Assembly: GCA_013695075.1 (NCBI GenBank) | Contig: JACDBE010000215.1 | Location: 1-12,255 of the forward strand | DNA length: 12,255 nt | DNA from: Acidimicrobiia bacterium | GTDB lineage: Bacteria; Actinomycetota; Acidimicrobiia; Spongiisociales; UBA5794 | Direction of reading: 5' to 3' | Shown here: piece after piece, positions 1 through 6,439 of the stretch | How positions within the stretch are numbered: position 1 is the first letter of the stretch | Layout of the letters: every line of letters begins with the position of its first letter | Translations under genes and position numbers: made by a program | The notes under the pieces: model-generated | What the model saw: the letters and a program-made list of their open reading frames with translations, nothing else | Told to the model about the DNA's origin: nothing | Database searches by the model: none

Positions 1-100
1 ATCAGGGGCATCGCCGCCAGGGCCGGGTCCACCGGCCCTTGTGTACCACTACTTCGACACCAAGGAGGAGCTGTTCGGCGCCTCGAAGACCAAACTTTGA
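1..100 (+). pseudogene. TetR-family regulator fragment (frameshifted, 3'-truncated)
   Basis: The first 39 bases in frame 1 read IRGIAARAGSTGP. The sequence then continues in frame 2 as LVYHYFDTKEELFGASKT and stops at a TGA at 98-100. Together these match the recognition helix and the start of helix 4 of a TetR DNA-binding domain, whose usual form is AxxAGVSTGLVYHYFxTKEEL. Compared with that, one codon is missing after AG and one extra base lies near 36-38, so the reading frame is broken. The remaining roughly 140 residues (the ligand-binding domain) are absent: coding similarity ends where a 49-bp palindrome begins at 92, and the stop codon lies inside the palindrome. The gene start is left of the window. 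An assembly or sequencing error could explain the frameshift but not the 3' truncation. I regard it as a decayed gene. Confidence 0.7.
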
Positions 101-140
101 GCGATTTTCATCGCATAGCGATGGAAATCGCTCAAAGTTT
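92..140. repeat. 49-bp near-perfect palindrome, copy 1
   Basis: Two 23-base arms (92-114 and 118-140) flank a 3-base loop (ATA, 115-117). The outer arm is AAACTTTGAGCGATTT and its exact complement closes the element. The only imperfection is a T/G pair near the loop, a wobble if transcribed. A second copy of identical length lies at 11591-11639. The element lies between the end of the tetR fragment and the 3' end of the minus-strand acyl-CoA dehydrogenase. A hairpin flanked by A and T runs could act as a bidirectional terminator, but the T run after each arm is only 3-4 bases long. A REP/REPIN-like or MITE-like non-autonomous repeat is the alternative. The structure is seen directly; the role is inference. 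Confidence 0.9.
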
Positions 141-160
141 TCCCGCGCGGACGGCGGCGG

Positions 161-1969
161 TCAGAAGGCGGCGTCGGGCACGGCCATGACCGCTCCGTCC
201 TCGGCCTCGGCGGCGCGGCGGCGCAGCCCCGCCTTGGGGAGCACGGTGCGGGCGAAGTACCGCGCCGAGGCCACCTTGCCCCGGTAGAAGTCGGCGTCGG
301 CGGGATCGGCGGCGGGCAGCGCCGTCAGCGCCACCTCGGCATGGCGCAGCAGCAGCCAGCCGATGACCACCTCGGACAGGCTCTCCAGCAGAGCATTGGT
401 GTGCAGCCCGGTGCGGTAGATCTGCTCCGGCTCATCGGTGGAAGCAGCGGCGTGGCCCACCATCACCCCGATCTGAGCCTGGGCGTCTTCGAGCGCTCGG
501 CCCAACAGCGCCCGCTCCTCTTCCAGCTCGTCGAATCCGCCCTTGACCATCTCCAGGATGTCCTCGCCCAGCCGGGCCAGGGTGCGACCCTGGTCGCGGA
601 CTATCTTGCGGAAGAACAGGTCGAGCGCCTGGACGGCGGTGGTGCCCTCGTACAGCGAGTCGATCTTGACGTCGCGGATGTACTGCTCCATGGGGTAGTC
701 ACGGGTGTACCCCGAACCGCCGAACACCTGGAGCGCCTGGCCCAACAGCTCGTAGGCCTTTTCCGACGAGTAGCCCTTGAGCATGGGCAACAGCAGATCG
801 GACAACCGCTCCCAGTGGTCGTCATCCGGGTCGACCCGGGCTTGGTCGAGCGCCCACGCCGTGTGGTACAGCAGCGCCCGCATCCCCTCGGCATGTGCCT
901 TCTGCGTCATCAACAACCGGCGGATGTCGGGATGACGGATGATCTCGACGCGGGGAGCGGTGCTGTCTCCGCCTCGGGTGAGGTCGGCGGACTGCACCCG
1001 CACCTTGGCGTACTCCAGGGCGTTGAGATACCCGGTGGACAGCGTCGACATCGACTTGGCGCCGATCAGCATGCGGGCGTCCTCGATGACGTGAAACATC
1101 TGGCGGATGCCATCGTGGACACCGCCCACCAGGTAACCGACACAGGGCCGCTCGGCGCCCAGCGTCAGCTCGCAGGTAGTGGACGATCGGATCCCCATCT
1201 TGTCCTCGACGGCGGTGACGGCGATCCCGTTGCGCTCCCCCAACGAGCCGTCTTCGCCCACGAGGAAGTTGGGCACGATGAACATGGACAGCCCCTTGGT
1301 CCCCGGCGCTCCCCCATCACGGCGGGCCAGCACCAGATGGACGATGTTCTCGTGGTAGTCGCTGGCCCCCGAGGTGATGAACCGCTTGACACCCTCCAGG
1401 TGGTACACCCCGTTGGGCTCGTCGACGGCGATGGCCCGGGTGGTGCCGGCGCCGACATCGGAACCGGCGTCGGGTTCGGTGAGCACCATGGTCCCGCCCC
1501 AACGCCGCTCTAGCATCCGCCGCGCCCAGCTGTCCGCTTGCTCGGGGGTACCCACCGCACCTATGGCCACCGCCATCAAGCCACCGATGATGTAGAAGAA
1601 GGCGGTGGGGTTGGCCCCGATGAGCATCTCCTGGCCGGCCCAACGTACCTGGCTGGGGGCTCCCAGCCCGCCGAGCTCCCGGGGCACCGCCAGCATGTCC
1701 CAGCCACCGTCGTAGTAGGCGTCGAGCGAGCGCTTCAACCCGGCGGGGAGGGTGACGGAACCGTCGACCAGATGCGGGGCGTGGCGATCGGCCTCGACGA
1801 AGCTGGCCGCCATGTCCTCGGTGGCCAACCGCTCCAGCTCCACCAGGAGGTGGTGCACGGTGGCGGTGTCGAAGTCCTCGTAGGGGGGCTGGTCCAACAG
1901 GGAGGCGACATCGTTGACCTCGAACAGGTTGAAGACGATGTCCCTGAGGTTGCTCTGGTAGTGGCCCAT
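161..1969 (-). CDS. Acyl-CoA dehydrogenase, FadE5-like (602 aa)
   Basis: FAD-dependent alpha,beta-dehydrogenation of acyl-CoA esters, the first step of beta-oxidation, in the cytoplasm. The chosen ATG (1967-1969) gives the N-terminus MGHYQSNLRDIVFNLFEV, which is characteristic of the long (about 600 aa) actinobacterial FadE5 class. GAGGGGG lies 9 bases upstream. An open frame continues further upstream but runs across the promoter region and has no family similarity. Order of parts: N-terminal helical domain; middle beta domain with the signature TEPDAGSD (residues 164-171); the C-terminal catalytic domain with QVFGGSGYTRDYP, then DSLYEGTT, where Glu441 matches the catalytic base; then the extra C-terminal helical domain found in this class. 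Length is normal. It is divergent from a TetR gene that probably controls it. The family is known for broad chain-length use, so the exact substrate cannot be read from sequence. Confidence 0.93.
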   Translation of the reverse strand: MGHYQSNLRDIVFNLFEVNDVASLLDQPPYEDFDTATVHHLLVELERLATEDMAASFVEADRHAPHLVDGSVTLPAGLKRSLDAYYDGGWDMLAVPRELGGLGAPSQVRWAGQEMLIGANPTAFFYIIGGLMAVAIGAVGTPEQADSWARRMLERRWGGTMVLTEPDAGSDVGAGTTRAIAVDEPNGVYHLEGVKRFITSGASDYHENIVHLVLARRDGGAPGTKGLSMFIVPNFLVGEDGSLGERNGIAVTAVEDKMGIRSSTTCELTLGAERPCVGYLVGGVHDGIRQMFHVIEDARMLIGAKSMSTLSTGYLNALEYAKVRVQSADLTRGGDSTAPRVEIIRHPDIRRLLMTQKAHAEGMRALLYHTAWALDQARVDPDDDHWERLSDLLLPMLKGYSSEKAYELLGQALQVFGGSGYTRDYPMEQYIRDVKIDSLYEGTTAVQALDLFFRKIVRDQGRTLARLGEDILEMVKGGFDELEEERALLGRALEDAQAQIGVMVGHAAASTDEPEQIYRTGLHTNALLESLSEVVIGWLLLRHAEVALTALPAADPADADFYRGKVASARYFARTVLPKAGLRRRAAEAEDGAVMAVPDAAF

Positions 1970-1997
1970 CCGGTGGTACCCCCTCGTCCCCACTGCG

Positions 1998-2034
1998 GCG
2001 ATGATATCGCATATTTTGAGTGGCCGATCAAACT
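1998..2034. promoter_or_regulatory. Candidate TetR operator(s) in the divergent gap
   Basis: Two small inverted repeats lie between fadE and tetR: GCGAT-GAT-ATCGC at 1998-2010, and ATTTTGA-N8-TCAAACT at 2013-2034 (six of seven arm positions pair). Both overlap the putative fadE promoter, which is where a repressor encoded by a divergent tetR would be expected to bind. The arms are short, so this rests mainly on position. Confidence 0.35.
2001..2031 (-). promoter_or_regulatory. Possible promoter of the acyl-CoA dehydrogenase
   Basis: On the minus strand TTGATC (2026-2031) and TATCAT (2001-2006) resemble -35 and -10 boxes with a 19-base spacer. GATATC (2003-2008) is an alternative -10 with a 17-base spacer. 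This is the only AT-rich stretch in the divergent gap and lies 32 bases before the start codon. The matches are moderate. Confidence 0.35.
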
Positions 2035-2087
2035 TTGCCGGGGGGCGGGTGACGTGATCGGCTACGGTGGTCGGACCGGGAGGACCC

Positions 2088-2663
2088 ATGGCCAGATACC
2101 AGCCGGGCATACGCACCGAGGCTCGGATTATCGCCGCCACCGGCGAGCTGCTCGCAGAGGCCGGTCTCGACGGCACCACCCTCAAGGCGATCTGCGACCG
2201 GGCGGGGATCAAGGCGGGCAGCTTCTACAACCTATTCAGTTCGAAGGACGAGGCGGTGCTGCGGGTGGTACGCGAGGCGATCAACGCCGTCGACCCCCAC
2301 CCCGAGGGCTCGGGACCGGACACCATCGCCGAGCTGGTGGAGGCCTACGCCCGGTTCATCACCGAACAACCCGTCGTGGCCCGGATCTACCTACAGATCG
2401 CGGTGCGCGGGGGACTCACCGACAATGCCATGGCCGCCCGGTTCCTCCGCCACCACGAGCAGCGGGTGCGCCGCTTCGCCGCCGCCCTCGCCGGGGATGG
2501 GGCTCCGGACCGTTCGGAGCTGATCCGGGCCGAGGTGCTGGTGGGAACCCTCAACGGGCTGGCGTTCCGCTGGGTGCTGCGCCCCGACTTCGACTTCCGC
2601 ACCCATCTGACCGCCGTCCCCATCGACGGTCGGTTGGCGGCTGGGGATGTGCCGGCGCGATGA
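2088..2663 (+). CDS. TetR/AcrR-family transcriptional regulator (191 aa)
   Basis: One-component repressor: N-terminal DNA-binding domain and C-terminal ligand-binding dimerisation domain. Residues about 8-58 form the TetR helix-turn-helix, with the recognition segment TLKAICDRAGIKAGSFYNLF (31-50) followed by the typical SSKDEAVL. The C-terminal part is helical and variable, so the ligand is unknown. The ATG at 2088 is chosen because GGGAGGA lies just upstream (spacing short, about 4 bases) and the family similarity starts soon after. A GTG at 2067 in the same frame would add seven residues. It is divergent from the acyl-CoA dehydrogenase across 118 bp; family logic suggests it represses that gene and itself in response to an acyl-CoA or a related metabolite. 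This is inference. Confidence 0.9.
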   Translation: MARYQPGIRTEARIIAATGELLAEAGLDGTTLKAICDRAGIKAGSFYNLFSSKDEAVLRVVREAINAVDPHPEGSGPDTIAELVEAYARFITEQPVVARIYLQIAVRGGLTDNAMAARFLRHHEQRVRRFAAALAGDGAPDRSELIRAEVLVGTLNGLAFRWVLRPDFDFRTHLTAVPIDGRLAAGDVPAR

Positions 2664-2801
2664 CCGCCCCCGAGACGTATCCCCAACGACCGCATCTGCG
2701 CACCGTATCGAGCTTCGGGACCTGTCGCTCAGGAAGGCTGATCGGATCGGGACGGGTAGTAGGTGACGAGTCGTCGTTGTCGATAAGGCAGGACTCTCAT
2801 A

Positions 2802-3452
2802 TCAGGCCCGACGCTCTTCTCTGGCCAACAGCCGGTCGTAGTCGGCGACGGTGTCGACGTCGACCGGGACCGGGCGGGCCAAGGCTACGGCCAGCACCGG
2901 GTGTGGCGGGTCGGTCACCAGCAGGCGCCACAGCGGCTTGGACCCGGGGGTGGCCCGCACCTCGTCGACGGCTTGGGTTGACAGCACGAAGGGGTGGTTG
3001 GGCCGGCCATCGTCGTAAGCGGCATAGGCGGCCCAGGGCCGGAGCGCCCGCCATGCCGCCGCCATGGCGTCGATGACCGACATCTCGACCTCGGGCATGT
3101 CGCCGAGCAGCACCATCGCCGCATCGAACGAGCCGGCGGCAGCCACGCCGCAGAGCAGCGAGGACACGTTCCCGGTGCGGTAGTCCGGGTTGTGGGCGAC
3201 GACGGCACCGGCCCCCGCCAAAGAGGCGGTGACCTCCTCGGCGGCTCGCCCGGTCACCACCACCACCCGATCGAGCGACGATGTCACCGCGGCGTCGACC
3301 ACCACGCGAGCCATCGACCGTCCCGCCACCTCGAGGAGCTGCTTGGGGATCCCCAGATCGAGCCGCGAAGACTCCCCGGCCACCAGAACGACCCCAACGA
3401 CGACCGCGGCGGTCGCCGCGTCTCCAGCGGCGGGCTGGTGTTGGGTGCTCAG
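2802..3452 (-). CDS. MobA-like NTP transferase family protein, probable CTG start (about 216 aa)
   Basis: Small nucleotidyltransferase with a Rossmann-like fold, of the group that includes MobA and MocA (guanylyl or cytidylyl transfer to molybdopterin) and similar proteins of unknown substrate. Visible motifs: the nucleotide-binding loop VVLVAGESSRLDLGIPKQLL (residues about 21-40, counting from the CTG), the metal-binding GDMP (Asp118) and RPNHPFVLS further on. There is no ATG, GTG or TTG before the nucleotide loop in this frame; the first GTG would remove the first beta strand. A CTG at 3452 is in frame, overlaps the upstream TGA as CTGA, and has GGAAG five bases before it, so translation coupled to the upstream gene is plausible. 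No molybdenum cofactor genes are nearby, so the substrate is unassigned. Confidence 0.75.
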   Translation of the reverse strand: MSTQHQPAAGDAATAAVVVGVVLVAGESSRLDLGIPKQLLEVAGRSMARVVVDAAVTSSLDRVVVVTGRAAEEVTASLAGAGAVVAHNPDYRTGNVSSLLCGVAAAGSFDAAMVLLGDMPEVEMSVIDAMAAAWRALRPWAAYAAYDDGRPNHPFVLSTQAVDEVRATPGSKPLWRLLVTDPPHPVLAVALARPVPVDVDTVADYDRLLAREERRA

Positions 3453-4045
3453 TTGGGCTTCCGACGTTGCGGGTACGGGGTCTCCTGGCGCGCCAGCATC
3501 TCCACGAACTCGGCGATCTTGCGGGTGCGGGTCTCGGGGCGTTTGACGGCGCCCAGCCGGTGGATGAGGGCGAAGCGGTTGGTGGAGGTGAGGACGTCGA
3601 ACATGGCCTGCGCCTGCGGATTGCCCGCCATCGCAGCGGCCAGATCGCCGGGCACCTCCGCCGTCGCCGGACCGGCGTATGCCCGATCCCACCGACCATC
3701 CGCTTTGGCGGCGTCCACGGCAGCCCGTCCGGCCGGTTGCATCCGGCCCTCGCTCTCCAGCCGCTCGACCCGTTCGACGTTGCTGGCCGACCACATGCTC
3801 TGCGGCCGGCGCGGTGTCATCTTCTGCCGGTAGCTGGCCCCGTCGCGCCGGCGGGCCTGCCCGTCGATCCACCCGAAGCACAGTGCCTCCTCGACGGCGG
3901 CGACATAGGTCAGCTCGGTGACCGTACCGCCCTTCCTGTGCACCACCAGCCATACCCCGGGCGATGAATCGTGGTGGACGCGCAACCACTCCCGCCACGC
4001 CGCGGCGTCGGCGACGACCAGCTCGGGCAGTTCGGGTGCCGGCAT
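3449..4045 (-). CDS. YdeI/OmpD-associated family protein (198 aa)
   Basis: Member of the bacteriocin-protection/OmpD-associated (OmdA, YdeI) family, whose biochemical role is not well established. Recognisable conserved segments in order: AVEEALCFGWIDGQ, then SYRQKMTPRRPQSMWSASN, the small stretch GRMQPAGRAAVDAAKADGRW, and the C-terminal AVKRPETRTRKI. Length is normal for the family. The ATG at 4045 has only a weak upstream GAACGG. Its stop overlaps the apparent CTG start of the MobA-like gene, so the two probably form one transcription unit. No signal peptide or membrane segment is visible. The family call is firm, the function is not. Confidence 0.88.
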   Translation of the reverse strand: MPAPELPELVVADAAAWREWLRVHHDSSPGVWLVVHRKGGTVTELTYVAAVEEALCFGWIDGQARRRDGASYRQKMTPRRPQSMWSASNVERVERLESEGRMQPAGRAAVDAAKADGRWDRAYAGPATAEVPGDLAAAMAGNPQAQAMFDVLTSTNRFALIHRLGAVKRPETRTRKIAEFVEMLARQETPYPQRRKPN

Positions 4046-4173
4046 CCGTTCAGACTACGTCGGACCAGCCTCATGCCAACGGCGGCCGGGCATCGAGGTC
4101 GATCCGGTTCACCGCAGTTGCCGTAGCAGCTGGCCGTCCTCGTCCTATCTCTCGGAGAGGAGGGTGAGGTTCA

Positions 4174-4230
4174 ATGGAAACAACACCACCCGACGCGAAC
4201 GCGTCGGCCCCGAGGCGATGTTGTACGTGA
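4174..4230 (+). CDS. Possible short leader ORF (18 aa)
   Basis: An ATG at 4174 opens an 18-codon frame (METTPPDANASAPRRCCT) ending with TGA at 4228-4230. A purine-rich GAGGAGGGTGAGG lies 4-18 bases upstream, a good ribosome-binding candidate in a region with no other gene. It lies about 140 bases before the antitoxin. The peptide has no recognisable family and the frame is short enough to be chance. Confidence 0.25.
   Translation: METTPPDANASAPRRCCT
4190..4207. repeat. 18-bp palindrome CCGACGCG-AA-CGCGTCGG
   Basis: Perfect 8-base inverted repeat with an AA centre, inside the possible short ORF upstream of the toxin-antitoxin pair. No T run follows on either strand, so an intrinsic terminator is unlikely. 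It may be a protein-binding site or an RNA hairpin. Confidence 0.5.
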
Positions 4231-4345
4231 TCAGCTCTTCGGGAAGGCGGCAGCGCCCGAGCAGAACCAAGGCCAACCCCACAACCAGTTGCCCAGGCGG
4301 CCCCCGATGCCGGGACAGCGCGGCCAACGTTAGGACTCGCCGAAT

Positions 4346-4364
4346 GTAGCACCTATTGTGCTAC
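4346..4364. promoter_or_regulatory. Antitoxin operator, GTAGCAC-N5-GTGCTAC
   Basis: A perfect 7-base inverted repeat with a 5-base spacer lies 9 bases before the antitoxin ATG. TATTGT (4354-4359), a possible -10 box, falls inside it. Phd/YefM-family antitoxins repress their own promoter by binding such palindromes. There is no Shine-Dalgarno sequence between it and the ATG, which fits a leaderless or near-leaderless transcript. Confidence 0.7.
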
Positions 4365-4373
4365 TCTGTTGCC

Positions 4374-4649
4374 ATGGACCCCATCGGGATTCGCGAGCTG
4401 CGCCAGCGGGCCAGCCACTACCTACGTCAGGTGGCGGCCGGTCGTAGCTTCGTGGTCACCGACCGCGGCCGCCCGGTGGCCGAGCTGCGCCCGGTGGCTC
4501 CCGTGGAGCAACACCTGCACGACGTGGTGATCGCCCATGGGCTCATCCCGCCGACCCGCCCGCGTAGGGACTTCCGTAACGATGTCCGCCTTACCGGGCC
4601 TCCCTTGTCGGGGATCCTGGAGGAGGACCGCCAGGAACGCTTGGCTTGA
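4374..4649 (+). CDS. Type II antitoxin, Phd/YefM family (91 aa)
   Basis: DNA-binding antitoxin that neutralises the downstream PIN-domain RNase and represses its own operon. Residues 1-42 (IGIRELRQRASHYLRQV, then GRSFVVTDRGRPVAELRPV) are the Phd/YefM fold. The tail from about residue 50 (GLIPPTRPRRDF, then PLSGILEEDRQERLA) is the toxin-binding type common in Phd antitoxins paired with PIN toxins. The ATG at 4374 gives the usual family start; a TTG at 4356 would add six residues but lies inside the operator palindrome. No ribosome-binding site precedes it. Its stop overlaps the toxin start as TTGA, typical of translational coupling. Confidence 0.9.
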   Translation: MDPIGIRELRQRASHYLRQVAAGRSFVVTDRGRPVAELRPVAPVEQHLHDVVIAHGLIPPTRPRRDFRNDVRLTGPPLSGILEEDRQERLA

Positions 4650-5041
4650 TCTACCTCGACGCCTCGGCGCTGGTGAAGCTGGTGGTCGAGGAGCCCGAGT
4701 CGGAGTCGTTGGCCGCCTTCCTCCATCAGCACCGCGTAGTAACGCTGTTGTCGAGCGCCGTGGCGCGGGTCGAGCTGGTGCGGGCCGCCCGGCGGCACGA
4801 CGCCGCATCGGCGGTGGCCCGGGCCATATCCCTCGTGCACGAGCTGGCCCTGGTCTCCCTCGACGAAGACATCCTGGAGAGCGCCTCTATGATCGGCGAC
4901 GCCGGGCTGCGGACGCTGGATGCACTCCACCTGGCATCGGCGGCGTCTCTGGGAAGCCGGCTGACGGCGCTGGTGGCCTACGACCTCCGGCTCCTGGAAG
5001 CCGCCGAAGCCCTCGGCCTGCCGATCAGCTCCCCCACCTGA
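4646..5041 (+). CDS. Type II toxin, PIN-domain ribonuclease, VapC-like (131 aa)
   Basis: Mg2+-dependent endoribonuclease of the PIN fold; free toxin cuts RNA (often tRNA or rRNA in this family) and arrests growth. The four acidic catalytic positions are all present: Asp5 (YLDASALVKL), Glu43 (VARVELVRA), Asp92 (LRTLDALHLA) and Asp113 (VAYDLRL), so the enzyme looks intact. Length is normal. The TTG start at 4646 overlaps the antitoxin TGA; GGAGGA lies about 20 bases upstream inside the antitoxin, so coupling is the likelier mode of initiation. It converges on the deaminase gene with a 22-bp gap. Target RNA cannot be deduced from sequence. Confidence 0.92.
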   Translation: MIYLDASALVKLVVEEPESESLAAFLHQHRVVTLLSSAVARVELVRAARRHDAASAVARAISLVHELALVSLDEDILESASMIGDAGLRTLDALHLASAASLGSRLTALVAYDLRLLEAAEALGLPISSPT

Positions 5042-5063
5042 ACGGAACCAGCTCTCGGCACCG

Positions 5064-6431
5064 TCAGCCCGAGACCAGGTCGGCGGCGAGGCGGTTGTGG
5101 CGTTCGATGAGCGGCTCCAGCTCCGTCCCGGTCAGCCGGCCCTGATCTACCACGACCTTGCCTCCAACGAGTGACAGGTCGACGGTGACCGGGGCGCACA
5201 ACACGACGGCCGCCACCGGATCGTGCCCGGCGCCGGCGTAGCCAAGGCGGTCGTGGGAGATGGCGATCAGGTCGACGCAGCGACCCGGTTCCAGCACGCC
5301 GATGTCGCTCCGCCCCAGCACGTTTGCACCGCCGCGGGTTGCCAGCTCCAGGGCGGTGCGGGCGGGCAGCAGCGGCCCTCCTTCCAGGCTGGGGGCGGCG
5401 GCCAGCCGGCTCAACAGCATCGCCTGGCGGGCCTCGCCCAGCAGGTGCGAGCCGTCGTTGCTGGCCGATCCGTCCACCCCCAGCCCAACCGGGACCCCGG
5501 CCGACAGATAGCGGCGGAGCGGGGCGATGCCCGAGGCCAGCCGCATGTTGGAGGTGGGGCAGTGCGCCACCCCGGTGCCGGTCGACGCCATGGCGGCGAT
5601 GTCGTCGTCGTCGGTAAACACGGCGTGGGCGTACCAGACGTCGTCGCCCAGCCAACCGAGATCGGCCATCAGCTCCACCGGCCGCCGCCCGAACCGCTCC
5701 CGACAGAAGTCGGCTTCGTCCATGGTCTCCGCGAGATGGGTGTGTAGCCGGACTGCGCAGTCGCGAGCCAACTCGGCGGCGGACCGCATCAGGTCGGGGG
5801 ACACCGAGAACGGGGAACACGGCGCAACCACCACCTGGGTCATCGCCCCCGGCGAAGGGTCGTGGAAGGCGTCGATCAACCGCACACAGTCGGCCAGGAT
5901 GACGTCCTCGTCCTCGACGATATCGTCGGGGGGGAGCCCGCCGGCGCTCTCCCCCAGGCTCATCGACCCCCGCGACGCCACCAGCCGTATCCCGACCGGC
6001 TCGGCACCCTCGAACTGGTCGTCGAGCCGGCAGCCGTTGGGAAACAGGTAGAGGTGATCGACGGCGGTGGTGCATCCCGACAGCGCCAACTCGGCCAGCC
6101 CCACCGTGGTGGAAACGGCGATGTGCTCGGGGCGCATCCGCCCCCACATGGGATACAGGGTGCGCAGCCAGTCGAACAGCCCAACGTCCTGGGCTCCGGG
6201 GACGGCCCGGGTCAGGGTCTGGTACAGGTGGTGGTGGGTGTTGATCAGCCCGGGGAGGACGACGTGCCCGGAGAGGTCGATCACCTGATCGGCGGTCTCG
6301 GGCAGCTCCTCGGTGGGACCCACGGCGACGATGACCCCGTCCTCGGCGTACAGCCCACCGCCGGCGATCTCCCGCCGCTGGTCGTCCATGGTCACCAGCA
6401 CGGCGGCGTTGCCGACCAGCAGGCTGGGCAC
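5064..6431 (-). CDS. 8-oxoguanine deaminase-type amidohydrolase (455 aa)
   Basis: Zinc-dependent hydrolase of the amidohydrolase superfamily, cytoplasmic. The 8-oxoguanine deaminase group converts 8-oxoguanine to urate; near relatives are chlorohydrolases and ethylaminohydrolases of the AtzB type. Metal and catalytic residues are in place: His66 and His68 (LINTHHHLYQTLTRA), His232 with Glu235 (LHTHLAET), His269 (WYAHAVF) and Asp320 (GVDGSASND). The run AQDVGLFDWLRTLYPMW after the first motif is typical of the 8-oxoguanine deaminase group. Length is normal. The start is a GTG at 6431, eight bases after the stop of the SDR gene and without a clear ribosome-binding site, so coupling is likely. 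An ATG at residue 15 is too far inside the first beta strands. Substrate is inferred from family. Confidence 0.87.
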   Translation of the reverse strand: MPSLLVGNAAVLVTMDDQRREIAGGGLYAEDGVIVAVGPTEELPETADQVIDLSGHVVLPGLINTHHHLYQTLTRAVPGAQDVGLFDWLRTLYPMWGRMRPEHIAVSTTVGLAELALSGCTTAVDHLYLFPNGCRLDDQFEGAEPVGIRLVASRGSMSLGESAGGLPPDDIVEDEDVILADCVRLIDAFHDPSPGAMTQVVVAPCSPFSVSPDLMRSAAELARDCAVRLHTHLAETMDEADFCRERFGRRPVELMADLGWLGDDVWYAHAVFTDDDDIAAMASTGTGVAHCPTSNMRLASGIAPLRRYLSAGVPVGLGVDGSASNDGSHLLGEARQAMLLSRLAAAPSLEGGPLLPARTALELATRGGANVLGRSDIGVLEPGRCVDLIAISHDRLGYAGAGHDPVAAVVLCAPVTVDLSLVGGKVVVDQGRLTGTELEPLIERHNRLAADLVSG

Positions 6432-6439
6432 CGGTGCCG

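Larger units (their letters stand above)
4046..4345. other. Intergenic region without a convincing gene
   Basis: This gap separates the minus-strand YdeI gene from the plus-strand antitoxin. It holds the upstream region of both, an SD-like GAGGAGG at 4156-4162, a short ORF, and an 18-bp palindrome, annotated separately. On the minus strand a 60-codon frame (4145-4327, TTG start) reads through residues such as LPEELITYNIASGPTRSRR and ends at a TAG, after which the same frame continues for 11 codons. I do not recognise it, and it has no clear ribosome-binding site. Confidence 0.6.

Noticed and set aside
2030..2037. AAACTTTG as a third copy of the palindrome
   Set aside because: Only the outer eight bases match and no opposing arm follows; an 8-base match is expected by chance in AT-richer DNA.
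1970..2212. Longer acyl-CoA dehydrogenase starting at 2212
   Set aside because: The extra 81 residues cross the divergent promoter region and overlap tetR; MGHYQSNLRD is the standard N-terminus of this class and has its own ribosome-binding site.
2664..2801. Terminator between the convergent tetR and MobA-like genes
   Set aside because: Only short imperfect stems (for example GACGA-G-TCGTC near 2765) without a T run; not enough to call.
1538..3076. Long plus-strand open frame (512 codons) running against the fadE 5' end and across tetR and the MobA-like gene
   Set aside because: It is antisense or out of frame to clearly recognised genes, is Arg/Gly/Pro-rich with no family motif, and reflects high GC content.
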